Position numbers and translations under genes: made by a program. The notes under the pieces are model-generated. The model worked only from the letters and a program-made list of their open reading frames with translations, was not told the DNA's origin and made no database searches. A DNA stretch of 64,000 nt from LC029 sp036676475 (GTDB lineage: Bacteria; Bacillota; Bacilli; Aneurinibacillales; RAOX-1), in contig JAKFCU010000098.1 of assembly GCA_036676475.1 (NCBI GenBank), positions 91,510 through 155,509 on the forward strand. The letters are read 5' to 3'. The stretch's first letter is position 1. Every line of letters begins with the position of its first letter. Shown piece by piece: positions 17,067 to 25,655 of the stretch.

Positions 17067-17288
17067 ATGAAAAATAAGGTACAGAAGCTAAAAGGGGAAG
17101 TTAAAGATGTTCAAGGAGAGGTCGAAATGCTAAAAAAAGAACTTTTGGCCATGCAGACCGTCTTATTAGCTATGCAAGGGGAACTTTCTTCTGTTCAGGG
17201 AAAGCAAGCGAGTAGACAATTTACTTCAAGAAAAAATCAAGCACCGAAAGCATGGGTCAAGACTCGTCTCCTGGATCCAACCAATTAG
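17067..17288 (+). CDS. 73-residue short coiled-coil protein
   Basis: AGGGAGAA seven bases before ATG 17067 sets the start; the open frame upstream has no site. Residues 1-45 form a heptad helix (VQKLKGEVKDVQGEVEMLKK) with a repeated LLAMQ/LSSVQ pattern. The basic C-terminus includes NQAPKAWVKTR. I do not recognise it. It is likely part of the coat island as a neighbour of the small Gly/Cys protein 40 bases downstream. Confidence 0.55.
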   Translation: MKNKVQKLKGEVKDVQGEVEMLKKELLAMQTVLLAMQGELSSVQGKQASRQFTSRKNQAPKAWVKTRLLDPTN

Positions 17289-17327
17289 AAGTGATGAGCG
17301 CTTTATTATTCATATGGGAGGGTAGAC

Positions 17328-17474
17328 ATGAACAATCCAAGGTCAAGAGTTTATACTAATCAAGGACAGCAGGAAAATGGAAATGGATATAAAATTTATA
17401 CTTCGACTAAAGGTGCGAATGGAAGTAATAGGGGATGCGGGTCGTGCGGAGGTAAAAACTTGCCTAAAAAATAA
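17328..17474 (+). CDS. 48-residue Gly/Asn/Cys coat-like peptide
   Basis: GGGAGGGT stands five bases before the ATG at 17328. The peptide begins MNNPRSRVYTNQGQQ and ends with a GCGSCGGKNLPKK motif. Small Gly- and Cys-containing peptides of this kind are common in spore coats. It sits 39 bases after the short coiled-coil gene, likely the same transcript. Confidence 0.5.
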   Translation: MNNPRSRVYTNQGQQENGNGYKIYTSTKGANGSNRGCGSCGGKNLPKK

Positions 17475-17495
17475 TAAAGGATGATGTCACCTTAC

Positions 17496-17546
17496 ACTTA
17501 TCAGTCAAGTATTATACGTATTAGGCTACGCAAGTAGCTTTCTTAC
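17496..17546 (+). repeat. dispersed repeat family A, copy 2
   Basis: Starts ACTTATCAGTCAAG, contains TATTATACGTATTA, ends GGCTACGCAAGTAGC plus TTTCTTAC. It is directly followed by copy 3 in the same orientation. Confidence 0.85.
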
Positions 17547-17596
17547 ACTTATTAGAAAATATTATATTCATAAAGCTACGCTACTAGCTTTATTAC
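17547..17596 (+). repeat. dispersed repeat family A, copy 3
   Basis: A diverged tandem partner of copy 2: ACTTATTAGAAAA, TATTATATTCATA, AGCTACGCTACTAGC, TTTATTAC. It abuts the terminator at 17595. Confidence 0.75.
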
Positions 17597-17636
17597 AGCA
17601 AGCTGCTGTTGTAATAAGGCAGCTTGTCTGTTTTTT
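17595..17636 (+). terminator. terminator
   Basis: AAGCTGC pairs with GCAGCTT (with outer ACA/TGT pairs) and is followed by CTGTTTTTTATT. It ends the small-gene transcript. Confidence 0.7.
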
Positions 17637-17664
17637 ATTCAATTGAAGTAGGAAGGGTGATCAT

Positions 17665-18003
17665 ATGCACGACATTTCCTGGATGCACTTTTTTATTCTT
17701 GCTTTAGCCTCATATCGCTTGACTCACCTGATTGTTTTCGATGAGATAGTCTCGTTTATTAGATCCCCGTTTCTTAACGTTTCCTATGAACAGGATCACA
17801 ATGGACAGGTAATTCGGCATGTGGAGATTAAAGGGACGGGAGTGCGCTATTGGATTGGGTCGCTTTTGAGCTGTTATTGGTGCGTAGGATTATGGTCCTC
17901 CATCACGATTGTTTTACTTTATATGTTTTTCCCCGTACTTTTTCCCCTCTGGCTCATTCTAGCTATTGCTGGTGCAGCCGCAATTATTGAAACCAAGGTT
18001 TAG
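17665..18003 (+). CDS. DUF1360 membrane protein (YjcA/YngL-like)
   Basis: The 112-residue protein carries the DUF1360 features: an N-terminal ALASYRLTHLIVFDEI, a charged linker, then LLSCYWCVGLWSS with the paired cysteines and two closing membrane helices. Members such as YjcA of Bacillus subtilis are sporulation-linked membrane proteins. GGAAGGGTG precedes the ATG. Position at the end of the coat island agrees with a sporulation role. Confidence 0.7.
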   Translation: MHDISWMHFFILALASYRLTHLIVFDEIVSFIRSPFLNVSYEQDHNGQVIRHVEIKGTGVRYWIGSLLSCYWCVGLWSSITIVLLYMFFPVLFPLWLILAIAGAAAIIETKV

Positions 18004-18009
18004 AAATGG

Positions 18010-18053
18010 AAAAGAGGGCACTAACCTAATCAGCGGGTGGATGCTCTCTTTTT
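18010..18053. terminator. bidirectional terminator between converging genes
   Basis: AAAAGAGGGCA pairs with TGCTCTCTTTT (one wobble) with a 21-base loop and T tracts on both strands, between DUF1360 and liaR. Confidence 0.65.
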
Positions 18054-18073
18054 CTGCACGAATATTCCCTTTA

Positions 18074-18721
18074 TCATTCACTCAATCCATGTCGATGAGC
18101 ATAAATCGCAATTTGCGTGCGATCCTCAACATGTAGCTTGCTCAAGATATTGCTGACATGGGTTTTTACCGTCTTGATCCCGATGAATAATTCATCCGCA
18201 ATCTCCTGATTGGACTTTCCTTGCCCAATCAGGCATAGGACTTCTAGCTCTCTGCTTGTACATTGATCATGGGGAAGTGACTTAGTGATATCTGCCTGGC
18301 GAAATCTCGACATGATTTTTCCTGCAACTAGGGCCTCCAAGACAGGGAGACCCTGATAGGCTTGGCGGATGGCTAGAGCAATTTCTTGAGCACGGGACGT
18401 CTTCAATAAATAACTGAATGCACCCGCTTCGATAACAGGATACACCTTTTCGTCATCGATAAAGCTCGTGAGGACGATTATCCTGCTTTCAGGATAGACG
18501 GAACGGATACGCTTCGTAGCCTCGATTCCATCCATCCCATCCATGACCAAGTCCATGAGAATCACATCGGGCTTCATCTGTTCCGCTATTTTTACCCCTT
18601 CTAAACCATTACTGGCTTCTCCAATGACTTCTATTCCTTCCTCCGTGGAAAGAAAGGCAGCAAGTCCCATTCGAACCATCTCGTGATCATCGACTAGTAA
18701 AACTCTAATCGTAGCGCTCAT
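18074..18721 (-). CDS. liaR: NarL/LuxR-type response regulator LiaR
   Basis: The 215-residue regulator has a receiver domain (VLLVDDHEMVR, phospho-Asp in DVILMDLVMDGMDG, K in YLLKTS) and a LuxR-type helix-turn-helix (LTSRELEVL-like region SRELEVLCLIGQGKSNQEIA, KTVKTHVSNILSKL). With the kinase and LiaF-like membrane protein just upstream it makes a liaFSR-type cell-envelope stress module. The liaI and liaH targets are not in the window. Confidence 0.88.
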   Translation of the reverse strand: MSATIRVLLVDDHEMVRMGLAAFLSTEEGIEVIGEASNGLEGVKIAEQMKPDVILMDLVMDGMDGIEATKRIRSVYPESRIIVLTSFIDDEKVYPVIEAGAFSYLLKTSRAQEIALAIRQAYQGLPVLEALVAGKIMSRFRQADITKSLPHDQCTSRELEVLCLIGQGKSNQEIADELFIGIKTVKTHVSNILSKLHVEDRTQIAIYAHRHGLSE

Positions 18722-18777
18722 GAATAACCTCCACTATATCTCAGGTATGTTGCATGACTATCAAAAATATATGATTC

Positions 18778-19884
18778 TTATTCTTCGAAGATCGTCATGA
18801 GAGGCACAATGACTTCGATCATGGTCCCTTGTCCAGGAGCAGAAGACACGTTAAGGACACCTCCGATTTCTGCTACCCTTTCCTCCATGAGTATCATTCC
18901 ATAGGATGAGGATTTCATATTTTCTCCCAGGGCAAACCCAATCCCATCATCCGTTACCTTTAAGCGTAAATTATTCTGAATGATTGCCATCTTAATATCT
19001 ACCCGCTGAGCCTTGGCATGACGCAAGGTGTTGGATAAAGTCTCCTGTAATATCCGGAACAGGTGGTCTTCAATTCCTTTTGGCAAGTTAGGGGCATCCT
19101 CCAAAGACCATTGAAATTGCAATGAGTGTTTAGTCTCCAATTCCTTCAAGAGATCCTCCATGCCCTGTTTTAAGGCCTTTCCTTCTAAATGCGTCGGGCG
19201 TAAGTGAAGCAACAGGGCTCTCATTTCGGATTGGGCTGCTGCTGCCATTTCCTCAACTAGGATGAGCTGTTTGCCCGCTTTTTCCGGATTTTGTAGAATC
19301 GTTCGTTTTAATGCGGCCATAGTCATGGATATCGCAAATAGTTGCTGGCTGACGGCATCATGAAGCTCGCGGGCTAATCGTTGCCGTTCGTCTACAACTG
19401 CGGCTTGCTTAACCTGTTCGGTCAATTCAGCGTTGTGGGTGGAAAGTCTTTGCAAGGAGGCAACCTGTTGCTGAAAGCGAATGGTCATTTCATTCAATTG
19501 GCGGCCAAGTTGACCAATTTCATCTTCTCCTAGATTGGGAATTCGTGTCGTGAGTATGCCTCTTTCTAGCATCATTGAAGATTGCACGAGGATCTCGATT
19601 CGTTTTTTTAATAGATTGCCATAGACGTATCCAATACTGGCCCCCACAGCAGCCGCTATGATCCAAAGTATAATGAGCATAACTCCTGCAAACAAATACC
19701 CGGGAAAGGGAGGGATGACTTGACCCAGCATTTGGCTGACCCAAACTTGGAGCATGTACGACTTGGAGCCGTGTTCCCAAAGGATGAAAAAGAGTAATCC
19801 TCCGATGCTTACGGTCATGAAGCAAGCGAGAACTGATAAGCGGATAAATTGCCATTGTATGTTGGTCAGTTTATTTTCAGACAT
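18778..19884 (-). CDS. liaS: sensor histidine kinase LiaS
   Basis: Two membrane helices flank a short extracellular loop (about 15-80). A HAMP-like stretch and the HisKA_3 box follow (DERQRLARELHDAVSQQL, with His near 178), then an HATPase domain (ETLSNTLRHAKA, VTDDGIGF). A GTG at 19893 is possible. ATG 19884 is better placed behind AGGTGG, which overlaps the liaF stop. It phosphorylates LiaR on envelope stress. Confidence 0.87.
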   Translation of the reverse strand: MSENKLTNIQWQFIRLSVLACFMTVSIGGLLFFILWEHGSKSYMLQVWVSQMLGQVIPPFPGYLFAGVMLIILWIIAAAVGASIGYVYGNLLKKRIEILVQSSMMLERGILTTRIPNLGEDEIGQLGRQLNEMTIRFQQQVASLQRLSTHNAELTEQVKQAAVVDERQRLARELHDAVSQQLFAISMTMAALKRTILQNPEKAGKQLILVEEMAAAAQSEMRALLLHLRPTHLEGKALKQGMEDLLKELETKHSLQFQWSLEDAPNLPKGIEDHLFRILQETLSNTLRHAKAQRVDIKMAIIQNNLRLKVTDDGIGFALGENMKSSSYGMILMEERVAEIGGVLNVSSAPGQGTMIEVIVPLMTIFEE

Positions 19885-19893
19885 CCTGACCAC

Positions 19894-20685
19894 CTACACG
19901 TAAATCATATCGATGTCCCCAACAAGGAGAGTTACGATAATCCGAACCTTCTTATTTGCATGATGATAGCCAGAGGTGGTAAGAGAAACACTTCGATTTA
20001 AGCCACCCTGTTTATTACCAAAGACATCAATATCCCCTATATTGACATGTGCCATAAAAGAGACATCTAAGTCATAGGGGATGTAGAGATCGATATCACC
20101 GATCCAACCGCTGATCATAATGACGGTTTCCCCATCATGGATCAAAGCGCGCGACAGATCAATCTTGACGTCACCGATGCCGTGCCAAATATTCATATCC
20201 TTTAGTTCCCAACGACTCCCTGTTAAATACAGATTCCCGATTAAGGATTGCTTCAAATGGGGTGTATCCATGGAGTATCCGAAGGTATGCGGGTGGGAGC
20301 GAGGGATTTCTTGTTCCAATGGTTGTTCATTTGATTGATCTATAGTCGCAATAGTCGGAAGTTCTATTTCTTCCTTTTTAGAACGGATCAACCGATAGCC
20401 CCAGTAGATCAAGGCCATAGAGAAAGCAAATCCAATGAGTTCCCCTGCATCAATATGTAGCCACACATCTAGAAAGAATAAAACACCAAGGATCGTTAGA
20501 ATCGTACCGATGAATCGCCTTCCCCGATTCAGAAACCGGGCACCCCCATATAAAATCAAGAAGGGGAATAGCATCCCAGGATGAAAGTCTAAGAGTCCAA
20601 GGCTATTAAATAAAATGCCGATTCCGGCAAAGATGATGGCGATTCCTAAAAATAAGTGAGTCAGTCGTGAGTATTTCCTCTTCAA
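19894..20685 (-). CDS. liaF: LiaF-type membrane inhibitor of the Lia system
   Basis: A TTG start follows GGAGGTG. The N-terminal half has four membrane helices (LFLGIAIIFAGIGILFNSLG and others). The C-terminal half is the DUF2154 domain with repeated GDI/GDV motifs (IGDVKIDLS, IGDIDLYIP, IGDIDVFG, VGDIDMIY). LiaF keeps LiaS inactive without stress. The liaF-liaS-liaR order is conserved. The promoter region contains two family A repeats. Confidence 0.87.
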   Translation of the reverse strand: MKRKYSRLTHLFLGIAIIFAGIGILFNSLGLLDFHPGMLFPFLILYGGARFLNRGRRFIGTILTILGVLFFLDVWLHIDAGELIGFAFSMALIYWGYRLIRSKKEEIELPTIATIDQSNEQPLEQEIPRSHPHTFGYSMDTPHLKQSLIGNLYLTGSRWELKDMNIWHGIGDVKIDLSRALIHDGETVIMISGWIGDIDLYIPYDLDVSFMAHVNIGDIDVFGNKQGGLNRSVSLTTSGYHHANKKVRIIVTLLVGDIDMIYV

Positions 20686-20764
20686 GGATAAACACCTCCG
20701 ATCCTAAGGGGGTCTCTACAATAAATATCAATTAATATAACATAGCCAGATAAGCGGCTCAATT

Positions 20765-20802
20765 ACTTAACGGAAAGTATTATACACAAGAAGCTTTCTT
20801 TT
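20765..20802 (+). repeat. dispersed repeat family A, copy 4 (partial)
   Basis: ACTTAACGGAAAG and TATTATACACAAG are present, then AAGCTTTCTTTT. The GGCTAC arm and loop are missing. It is fused to copy 5 downstream. Confidence 0.7.
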
Positions 20803-20853
20803 ACTTATCGGTCAAGTATTATACACATAAGGCTACGCCAGTAGCTTTCTTAA
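20803..20853 (+). repeat. dispersed repeat family A, copy 5
   Basis: ACTTATCGGTCAAG, TATTATACACATAA, GGCTACGCCAGTAGC, TTTCTTAA. The loop differs (GCCA) while both arms are kept. It lies in the liaF upstream region. Confidence 0.85.
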
Positions 20854-20911
20854 AAGCTTTTCTTTCTATTATAGTCCGAACCTGCTTTCACTAAAATGGT
20901 CTATAGAATGG

Positions 20912-20951
20912 AATCATCTCCGCCTTAAGGAGGAGATGATTTCGTTTTTTT
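20912..20951. terminator. hairpin, possible terminator
   Basis: AATCATCTCC pairs with GGAGATGATT and is followed on the plus strand by TTCGTTTTTTT. It sits right after the minus-strand subtilase gene, but the T tract is on the plus strand, so its direction is unclear. Confidence 0.5.
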
Positions 20952-22044
20952 ATTGATTTCTTGATTTCATTAATTCGGATTGCGCTTTCGTTGCTATTAC
21001 AAGACCGCGTCCTTGCTTCTTTTTGGAAACACCGGTTAAGTGTACCGAGGATCGGTCCAGAATCTTTTTCATCTGAATAGGAGTGAGTTCAGGCGCTTGG
21101 GCCAGAAGGAGGGCACAGATGCCAGATAAGTGGGGAGTAGCCATGGAGGTTCCGGATAGTGTGCTATACCCGGGTGAAACAGGCCAAGTAGACAGAATAT
21201 CAACCCCTGGCTGGACATAATTGAGCTTGCTGTCATAATTACTGAAGGAGGCTACTTTATTGTTGCGTCCTATGGCACCAACGGCTAACACTTCAGCGTG
21301 CCGCGCGGGATAGTCGACAGATTCAGAGCTATTGCCTGATGAAGCAATCATGATGATCCCGTGCTTTAAGGCGGTTTTGATCGCCCGATGGAGAACTTGA
21401 CTGGATTCTCTGGAACCAAAGCTCATATTCAAAATTCGAATTTTCTGATCAATGGCCCAATCAATAGCTTGGGCGATATCGGTTAAGGAGGCTGTTCCAT
21501 CCGGGGAAAAGCATTTGAGGGCATAGAGCTCAGTTTTGGGGGCTACACCAACCACACCAATTTGATTATTCAAGGCAGCGACGGTTCCGGCAACATGTGT
21601 GCCATGTCCATTTTCATCGATAAATGGGCTGCTTGAATCTGCTGTATTGACTCCGCCTTTGATCATCCCGCGTAAATCAGGATGTCTTCCGTCGATTCCG
21701 GTATCGAGAATTCCCACCTTGATTCCGGCTCCTTCGGTTGTTTCCCACACTTCGGGAGCTTGAACTTTGGCTACCCCCCAGGGAGTAACTTGACTTTTTG
21801 TAAACTGCTGGTGAAGTGTATATTGAATATTGGCTTCTGTCTGAATATTGGTTTGGTCCCCTTCCATTTCTTGGGCAACCATACGGTTTTTTAGGGCTTC
21901 ATAATCTTCCTTCAGCATAGAAATGGCATGCCATTTAGAGTAGAGACGCAACCTTTTCTTTGCTTTCTTTGGTAAATTTGCGTAAAAGCGAAGCAGATCT
22001 TGTTCAGATGGATACATAATAAATAAATGTTCTTGCTTATTCAT
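20950..22044 (-). CDS. subtilisin-like serine protease (S8), no signal peptide
   Basis: The catalytic triad is intact: D in VGILDTGIDGRHPD, H in NGHGTHVAGTVAA, S in LSGTSMATPHLSG. A basic pro-like region of about 100 residues precedes it (EQDLLRFYANLPKKAKKRLR). No secretion signal is visible, so it may act in the mother cell or forespore. The open frame begins at 22119 inside the upstream gene. I chose ATG 22044 (MNKQEHLF) behind AGAAGGCGAG. The YheC/D-type gene upstream suggests a sporulation link. Confidence 0.8.
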   Translation of the reverse strand: MNKQEHLFIMYPSEQDLLRFYANLPKKAKKRLRLYSKWHAISMLKEDYEALKNRMVAQEMEGDQTNIQTEANIQYTLHQQFTKSQVTPWGVAKVQAPEVWETTEGAGIKVGILDTGIDGRHPDLRGMIKGGVNTADSSSPFIDENGHGTHVAGTVAALNNQIGVVGVAPKTELYALKCFSPDGTASLTDIAQAIDWAIDQKIRILNMSFGSRESSQVLHRAIKTALKHGIIMIASSGNSSESVDYPARHAEVLAVGAIGRNNKVASFSNYDSKLNYVQPGVDILSTWPVSPGYSTLSGTSMATPHLSGICALLLAQAPELTPIQMKKILDRSSVHLTGVSKKKQGRGLVIATKAQSELMKSRNQ

Positions 22045-22102
22045 TCGTGCTCGCCTTCTCTCACGATTTTTATACATACTATGAAAGAAAACAACTCGGA
22101 GT

Positions 22103-22876
22103 TCATCTCCGGGTCTCATTCACCACACCATTAATTAATCGGAAGTTTCGGACGATTCGTTGATAGATTTTTTCGTTAGGAAGAAACTTGAATAATTGAT
22201 GGCCAGGTGTGGTATTGACTTCAATGATCCAAATCTTTCCCTCCGTATCAATGGCAAAGTCAATGCCTAATTCTCTTAGCCCCGAATAGGAACTCGTTAA
22301 CTGGTTAGCAATGATCAGGCTGATTCTCTTTAATTCATCCCTTAAATTTTTGATCTCTTCAAATGGCAAATGCATGGTCTGCATGATGATCTCACGAAAA
22401 GGAATGGCGGTTCCTCCGCAGGCAAAGTTGGTAGTAATTCCATTTCTTACACCAAGCTTTCCGACAATTCCTTCATACTCCCATTCATCAATTGGACGTT
22501 GAAGGAGGACGCGAAAGTCGATGGGCTGCTCGTCGTAGGAAAGCAGGGGGATTCCCTGTTGTATCAAATATTTATGATTCTTGATCATTTGTTTCAAATA
22601 AGGGGCTAGCTTGTCAAAAGTAGGGATAGCAATGTTCAATTCACTTGTTTGTACAATAAAGTGCTCATCTTTTTGCGTAAGCCGAATAATTCCCTTTCCT
22701 TTCATCCCATTGTCAGGTTTTAGATAAAGAATAGGGTAGGATGCTAGCATCTCAAGGAGGGTTTGCTTGGTAAGCAGGTGCATATGGGGGATATAGGGCT
22801 GGATATGCTCATTTTCGAGCAATACATTATTCTTAGTCCATTTACTTACAACGTATTGATATCTACGCTTAACCAC
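22103..22876 (-). CDS. YheC/YheD family endospore coat-associated ATP-grasp protein
   Basis: A GTG start follows AGGAGAGG. The 257 residues have the ATP-grasp features of the YheC/D family: YLKPDNGMKGKGIIRL (about 50-66), IDFRVLLQRP, FACGGTAIPF and LGIDFAIDTEGKIWIIEVNTTPG. In Bacillus subtilis YheC and YheD are coat-associated proteins of unknown reaction, presumably an ATP-dependent ligase. Confidence 0.8.
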   Translation of the reverse strand: MVKRRYQYVVSKWTKNNVLLENEHIQPYIPHMHLLTKQTLLEMLASYPILYLKPDNGMKGKGIIRLTQKDEHFIVQTSELNIAIPTFDKLAPYLKQMIKNHKYLIQQGIPLLSYDEQPIDFRVLLQRPIDEWEYEGIVGKLGVRNGITTNFACGGTAIPFREIIMQTMHLPFEEIKNLRDELKRISLIIANQLTSSYSGLRELGIDFAIDTEGKIWIIEVNTTPGHQLFKFLPNEKIYQRIVRNFRLINGVVNETRR

Positions 22877-22988
22877 AGATATCCTCTCCTAGGTCATGGT
22901 TTACTGTATCTTATGTCGATACGGGAAAAATGGTATGGATGGATGCCCAATTGAAGGGGAAAGCCTAAAGGGAAGAGGTGAAAAAGGA

Positions 22989-23651
22989 ATGTTAAGAAAG
23001 ATGAAGGGGCTGTTCTTTTCTTTGTTTTTATTGGTTGTACTGATTTTATCGTATTTCTTGATGCGATCTGAATTGGGCTCCATTCATGTGGAAAATATAG
23101 TAGATGCTCTACGATCTTTAGGTCCATGGGCTGCGATTTTGGGCGGAGGGCTGATTTTCCTTCAGACGTTTTTCCCATTCATGCCATTTATTCTAATAGC
23201 TGGGGCAAATGTCCTTGTCTTTGGTTTATGGAGCGGTTTTTTTATTACTTGGGTTAGTGCTGTCATCGCTTCCATTCTTATGTTTTATATGGCTCGCACA
23301 TTTTGGCGGGATTGGGCCAAGAAAAAAATGAAGAACTTTCCGAGAATCCAAAGTATGAACCAATATTTTCGACAAAACGGTTTTAAAACCATTTTGTTTT
23401 TGCGTCTGTTTCCGGTCATTCCTCCTGTCGCGGTGAATCTGGCTGCGGGTTTATCCGCTATTGAGGCCAGGGCTTACTTTTTTGGAACCTTATTGGGAAA
23501 GATTCCAGTCATTTTTGTACAATCGATGATAGGAAATGACCTCTTTCATTTTGCCGATAACAAGGTCCGGCTTCTGTTATTTGCTGGCGGATTTGGAATT
23601 TTTCTTTTAATTGGGATGAGGGAAGTGAGGAGAAAATGGAAGCTCTCATGA
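22989..23651 (+). CDS. TVP38/TMEM64 (VTT/DedA-like) membrane protein
   Basis: The 220-residue protein has five to six membrane helices. It has the VTT core FLQTFFPFMPFILIAGANVLVFG, then a charged loop with TFWRDWAKKKMKN, then FLRLFPVIPPVAVNLAAGLS. These match the SNARE-associated/DedA-like family thought to act in lipid transport. The start 22989 follows AGAGGTG; the frame is open further upstream without a site. Confidence 0.78.
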   Translation: MLRKMKGLFFSLFLLVVLILSYFLMRSELGSIHVENIVDALRSLGPWAAILGGGLIFLQTFFPFMPFILIAGANVLVFGLWSGFFITWVSAVIASILMFYMARTFWRDWAKKKMKNFPRIQSMNQYFRQNGFKTILFLRLFPVIPPVAVNLAAGLSAIEARAYFFGTLLGKIPVIFVQSMIGNDLFHFADNKVRLLLFAGGFGIFLLIGMREVRRKWKLS

Positions 23652-23710
23652 GAAAGCAGGTCTTGGGGAAGATAAACCTAACTAAGTTTTGTGAAAAGGA
23701 GAGAAGAACC

Positions 23711-24142
23711 ATGATTCCAGTACCATCTGAGATTGAAGGAAAAGAAGCCACATATGGTGAGATTGAAAAGTCATTTCAAAATGAAGGCTTTGTGCTAGGG
23801 GGGAATTGGGAGTATGAATCAGGTTATTTTGATGCCGCTCTAGAACGGGATGGTGGAGAAACGATCTATCTTCGCCTTCCTTTTCAAGTGGTGGCTGGAG
23901 AACTGAATGATAAAGAAGCGAGATTAAAATTTCTTCAGCCTCTCTTGGTCCGTCATGTGGTGAATACTGAAATTTCGAAAGTTGATTCGCTGCCTTTGGT
24001 AGATGAAATGCCTCTTGCTACGAATAGTCTCGTAAATCAGTTCCAAAAGCCGTTGGAAATGGATGGTGAGATTCATGATGAACAGCAGCGGCTGCAAGAG
24101 GCACAGGTAGCTATCCATAAAATCATAACTTATGTTCATTAA
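23711..24142 (+). CDS. yugN: YugN-like family protein
   Basis: The 143 residues begin MIPVPSEIEGKEATYGEIEK and contain GFVLGGNWEYESGYFDAAL and IYLRLPFQVVAGELND, as in the YugN-like family of Bacilli, whose function is unknown. AAGGAGAG lies eight bases before ATG 23711; the longer frame overlaps the previous gene. Confidence 0.72.
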   Translation: MIPVPSEIEGKEATYGEIEKSFQNEGFVLGGNWEYESGYFDAALERDGGETIYLRLPFQVVAGELNDKEARLKFLQPLLVRHVVNTEISKVDSLPLVDEMPLATNSLVNQFQKPLEMDGEIHDEQQRLQEAQVAIHKIITYVH

Positions 24143-24198
24143 TCCTAACGGCTTCGGGGTTTTTCTTTGATTCAGTGGAATAAAGGAGGGGAACATGA

Positions 24199-25323
24199 AT
24201 GTGGAAAAATAAGTTGTTTTTTGTTTGGGTTATGATTTTCTTTTCTTTTCCTTACTTTGCAGAAGGGAAAGAGAAGAGTGAAGTGACGTTTATCGTGAAA
24301 TCCTCGCCTGATTCCTCCTTTGAGAGCAAGCTTCATATCCAGAATCAACAACTCATGCGAGAGATTTTAAACAGCAAAAAGGTGGAAATGGATAAAGTGC
24401 CCGAGCTTCCCTACGCGTATTTGATATTGAAAGATACAACAGGTAAAAAAGAACTTATGATTAGCTATTCTCTCAATTTATTCGAAATGGCTAATCATAC
24501 CAAGCTTCAGGTGGAGCAGAAAACAAAGCAAAAGCTAAATAGCTATATCTCCCTCTTGCTGAAACATCATTATGGAGAACCTGTTTCCTGGAAGGAAGCG
24601 GCTCATCTCTTTCCGCGGAAAGGGTACGCGGAGGTAGTGGATGTGGAAACGGGAAAGCATTTTCAAGTACAACGGAGAGCGGGCAGTCAGCATGCTGATG
24701 TTCAGCCCTTAACAGCCGAAGATACAAAGATTATGAAGGAAATCTATAGCGGAGAATGGAGTTGGAAAAGAAGAGCCATTCTTGTTCGAACAGGGGGACG
24801 CCTATTAGCCGGATCGATGCATGGAATGCCCCATGGAGCAGGAGCCATTACTTGGAATAACTTTCCTGGCCACTTCTGTATCCATTTTAAGGATAGTACC
24901 ACCCATCGAAAAAGCTCTCCTGATCCTGGGCATGACTTAATGATCAGTAAGTCATCTGGAGAATTGTTAGATCGACTCGTGCATGGGTCTCCTGAAGAAG
25001 TGATCGGTTTGTTTATTGCCGCCATTCAAGAACAAGACCGAAGTGTTATAAAGCTCATGTTGAATCAGTCTGATCCTGCTATGGTTCAAGCCTTTCTGGA
25101 TAAAGCAGAGCAGATCGAAGGAATCAGAATTGAACCTGCCATAAACCAAAAAACAACGAATGGACTGCTGTACTTACAAGAAATCCCAATCAATACGATT
25201 ATAAAAAGAAAAGGGGCACGGGAGGAAAAAATTTGTATGAACTATACGCTGACTCGAGGAGGCTTCACAGAACGCTGGAAGATGGAAATTGAACCTTTAT
25301 TAAATACATGGGGTAGCCCATGA
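24199..25323 (+). CDS. secreted protein with a conserved HFCIHF domain
   Basis: A signal peptide (residues 1-22) is followed by a 350-residue exported protein. The middle (about 145-245) is conserved among secreted Bacillales proteins in my recollection: VVDVETGKHFQVQRRAGSQH, ADVQPLTAEDTKIMKEIY, GSMHGMPHGAGAI and HFCIHFKDSTTH. The closely spaced His residues and the Cys suggest a metal or catalytic site. I cannot name the family. AAAGGAGGGG precedes the ATG at 24199; an ATG at 24195 runs into a stop. Confidence 0.6.
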   Translation: MWKNKLFFVWVMIFFSFPYFAEGKEKSEVTFIVKSSPDSSFESKLHIQNQQLMREILNSKKVEMDKVPELPYAYLILKDTTGKKELMISYSLNLFEMANHTKLQVEQKTKQKLNSYISLLLKHHYGEPVSWKEAAHLFPRKGYAEVVDVETGKHFQVQRRAGSQHADVQPLTAEDTKIMKEIYSGEWSWKRRAILVRTGGRLLAGSMHGMPHGAGAITWNNFPGHFCIHFKDSTTHRKSSPDPGHDLMISKSSGELLDRLVHGSPEEVIGLFIAAIQEQDRSVIKLMLNQSDPAMVQAFLDKAEQIEGIRIEPAINQKTTNGLLYLQEIPINTIIKRKGAREEKICMNYTLTRGGFTERWKMEIEPLLNTWGSP

Positions 25324-25365
25324 AGAGATTTTCCGAAAAATTCTGCTTTATTACTGTAACCTTTT

Positions 25366-25413
25366 CCCCTCCTCGCTCGTCTAAAAAAGGACTTGACCCA
25401 AAAAGAGGAGGGG
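25366..25413 (+). promoter_or_regulatory. inverted repeat covering a ribosome binding site, or a long-loop terminator
   Basis: CCCCTCCTC at 25366-25374 is perfectly complementary to GAGGAGGGG at 25405-25413, which is the ribosome site of the next small gene. The pair could hide that site, or serve as a terminator for the preceding secreted protein. Confidence 0.45.
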
Positions 25414-25418
25414 CTTTA

Positions 25419-25649
25419 TTGAATAATGTAGAGGCACGCTATCATGTAAAAAAAGGCATGTTTGCTCTGTTCACGGGTGTCATACTGATGCTGTTTTATC
25501 AGCGATGGGAGGTTACAAGGTGGCTTGGTGAAGTAGATAATGTGTGGGTGACTATGATTGTCATAATTGTGCCTTTAGTGTTGATTACAGAAATGAACTA
25601 TCTCATCTATCATCTTTTGAAAGATAAACTAGAGAATATTGTTGAATAG
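25419..25649 (+). CDS. 76-residue two-helix membrane protein
   Basis: TTG 25419 is the likely start because GAGGAGGGG is placed six bases upstream; the frame is open back to 25320. Two membrane helices are visible (GMFALFTGVILMLF and TMIVIIVPLVLITEM) with a charged end. I do not recognise it. A long terminator follows. Confidence 0.5.
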   Translation: MNNVEARYHVKKGMFALFTGVILMLFYQRWEVTRWLGEVDNVWVTMIVIIVPLVLITEMNYLIYHLLKDKLENIVE

Positions 25650-25655
25650 AATAGT

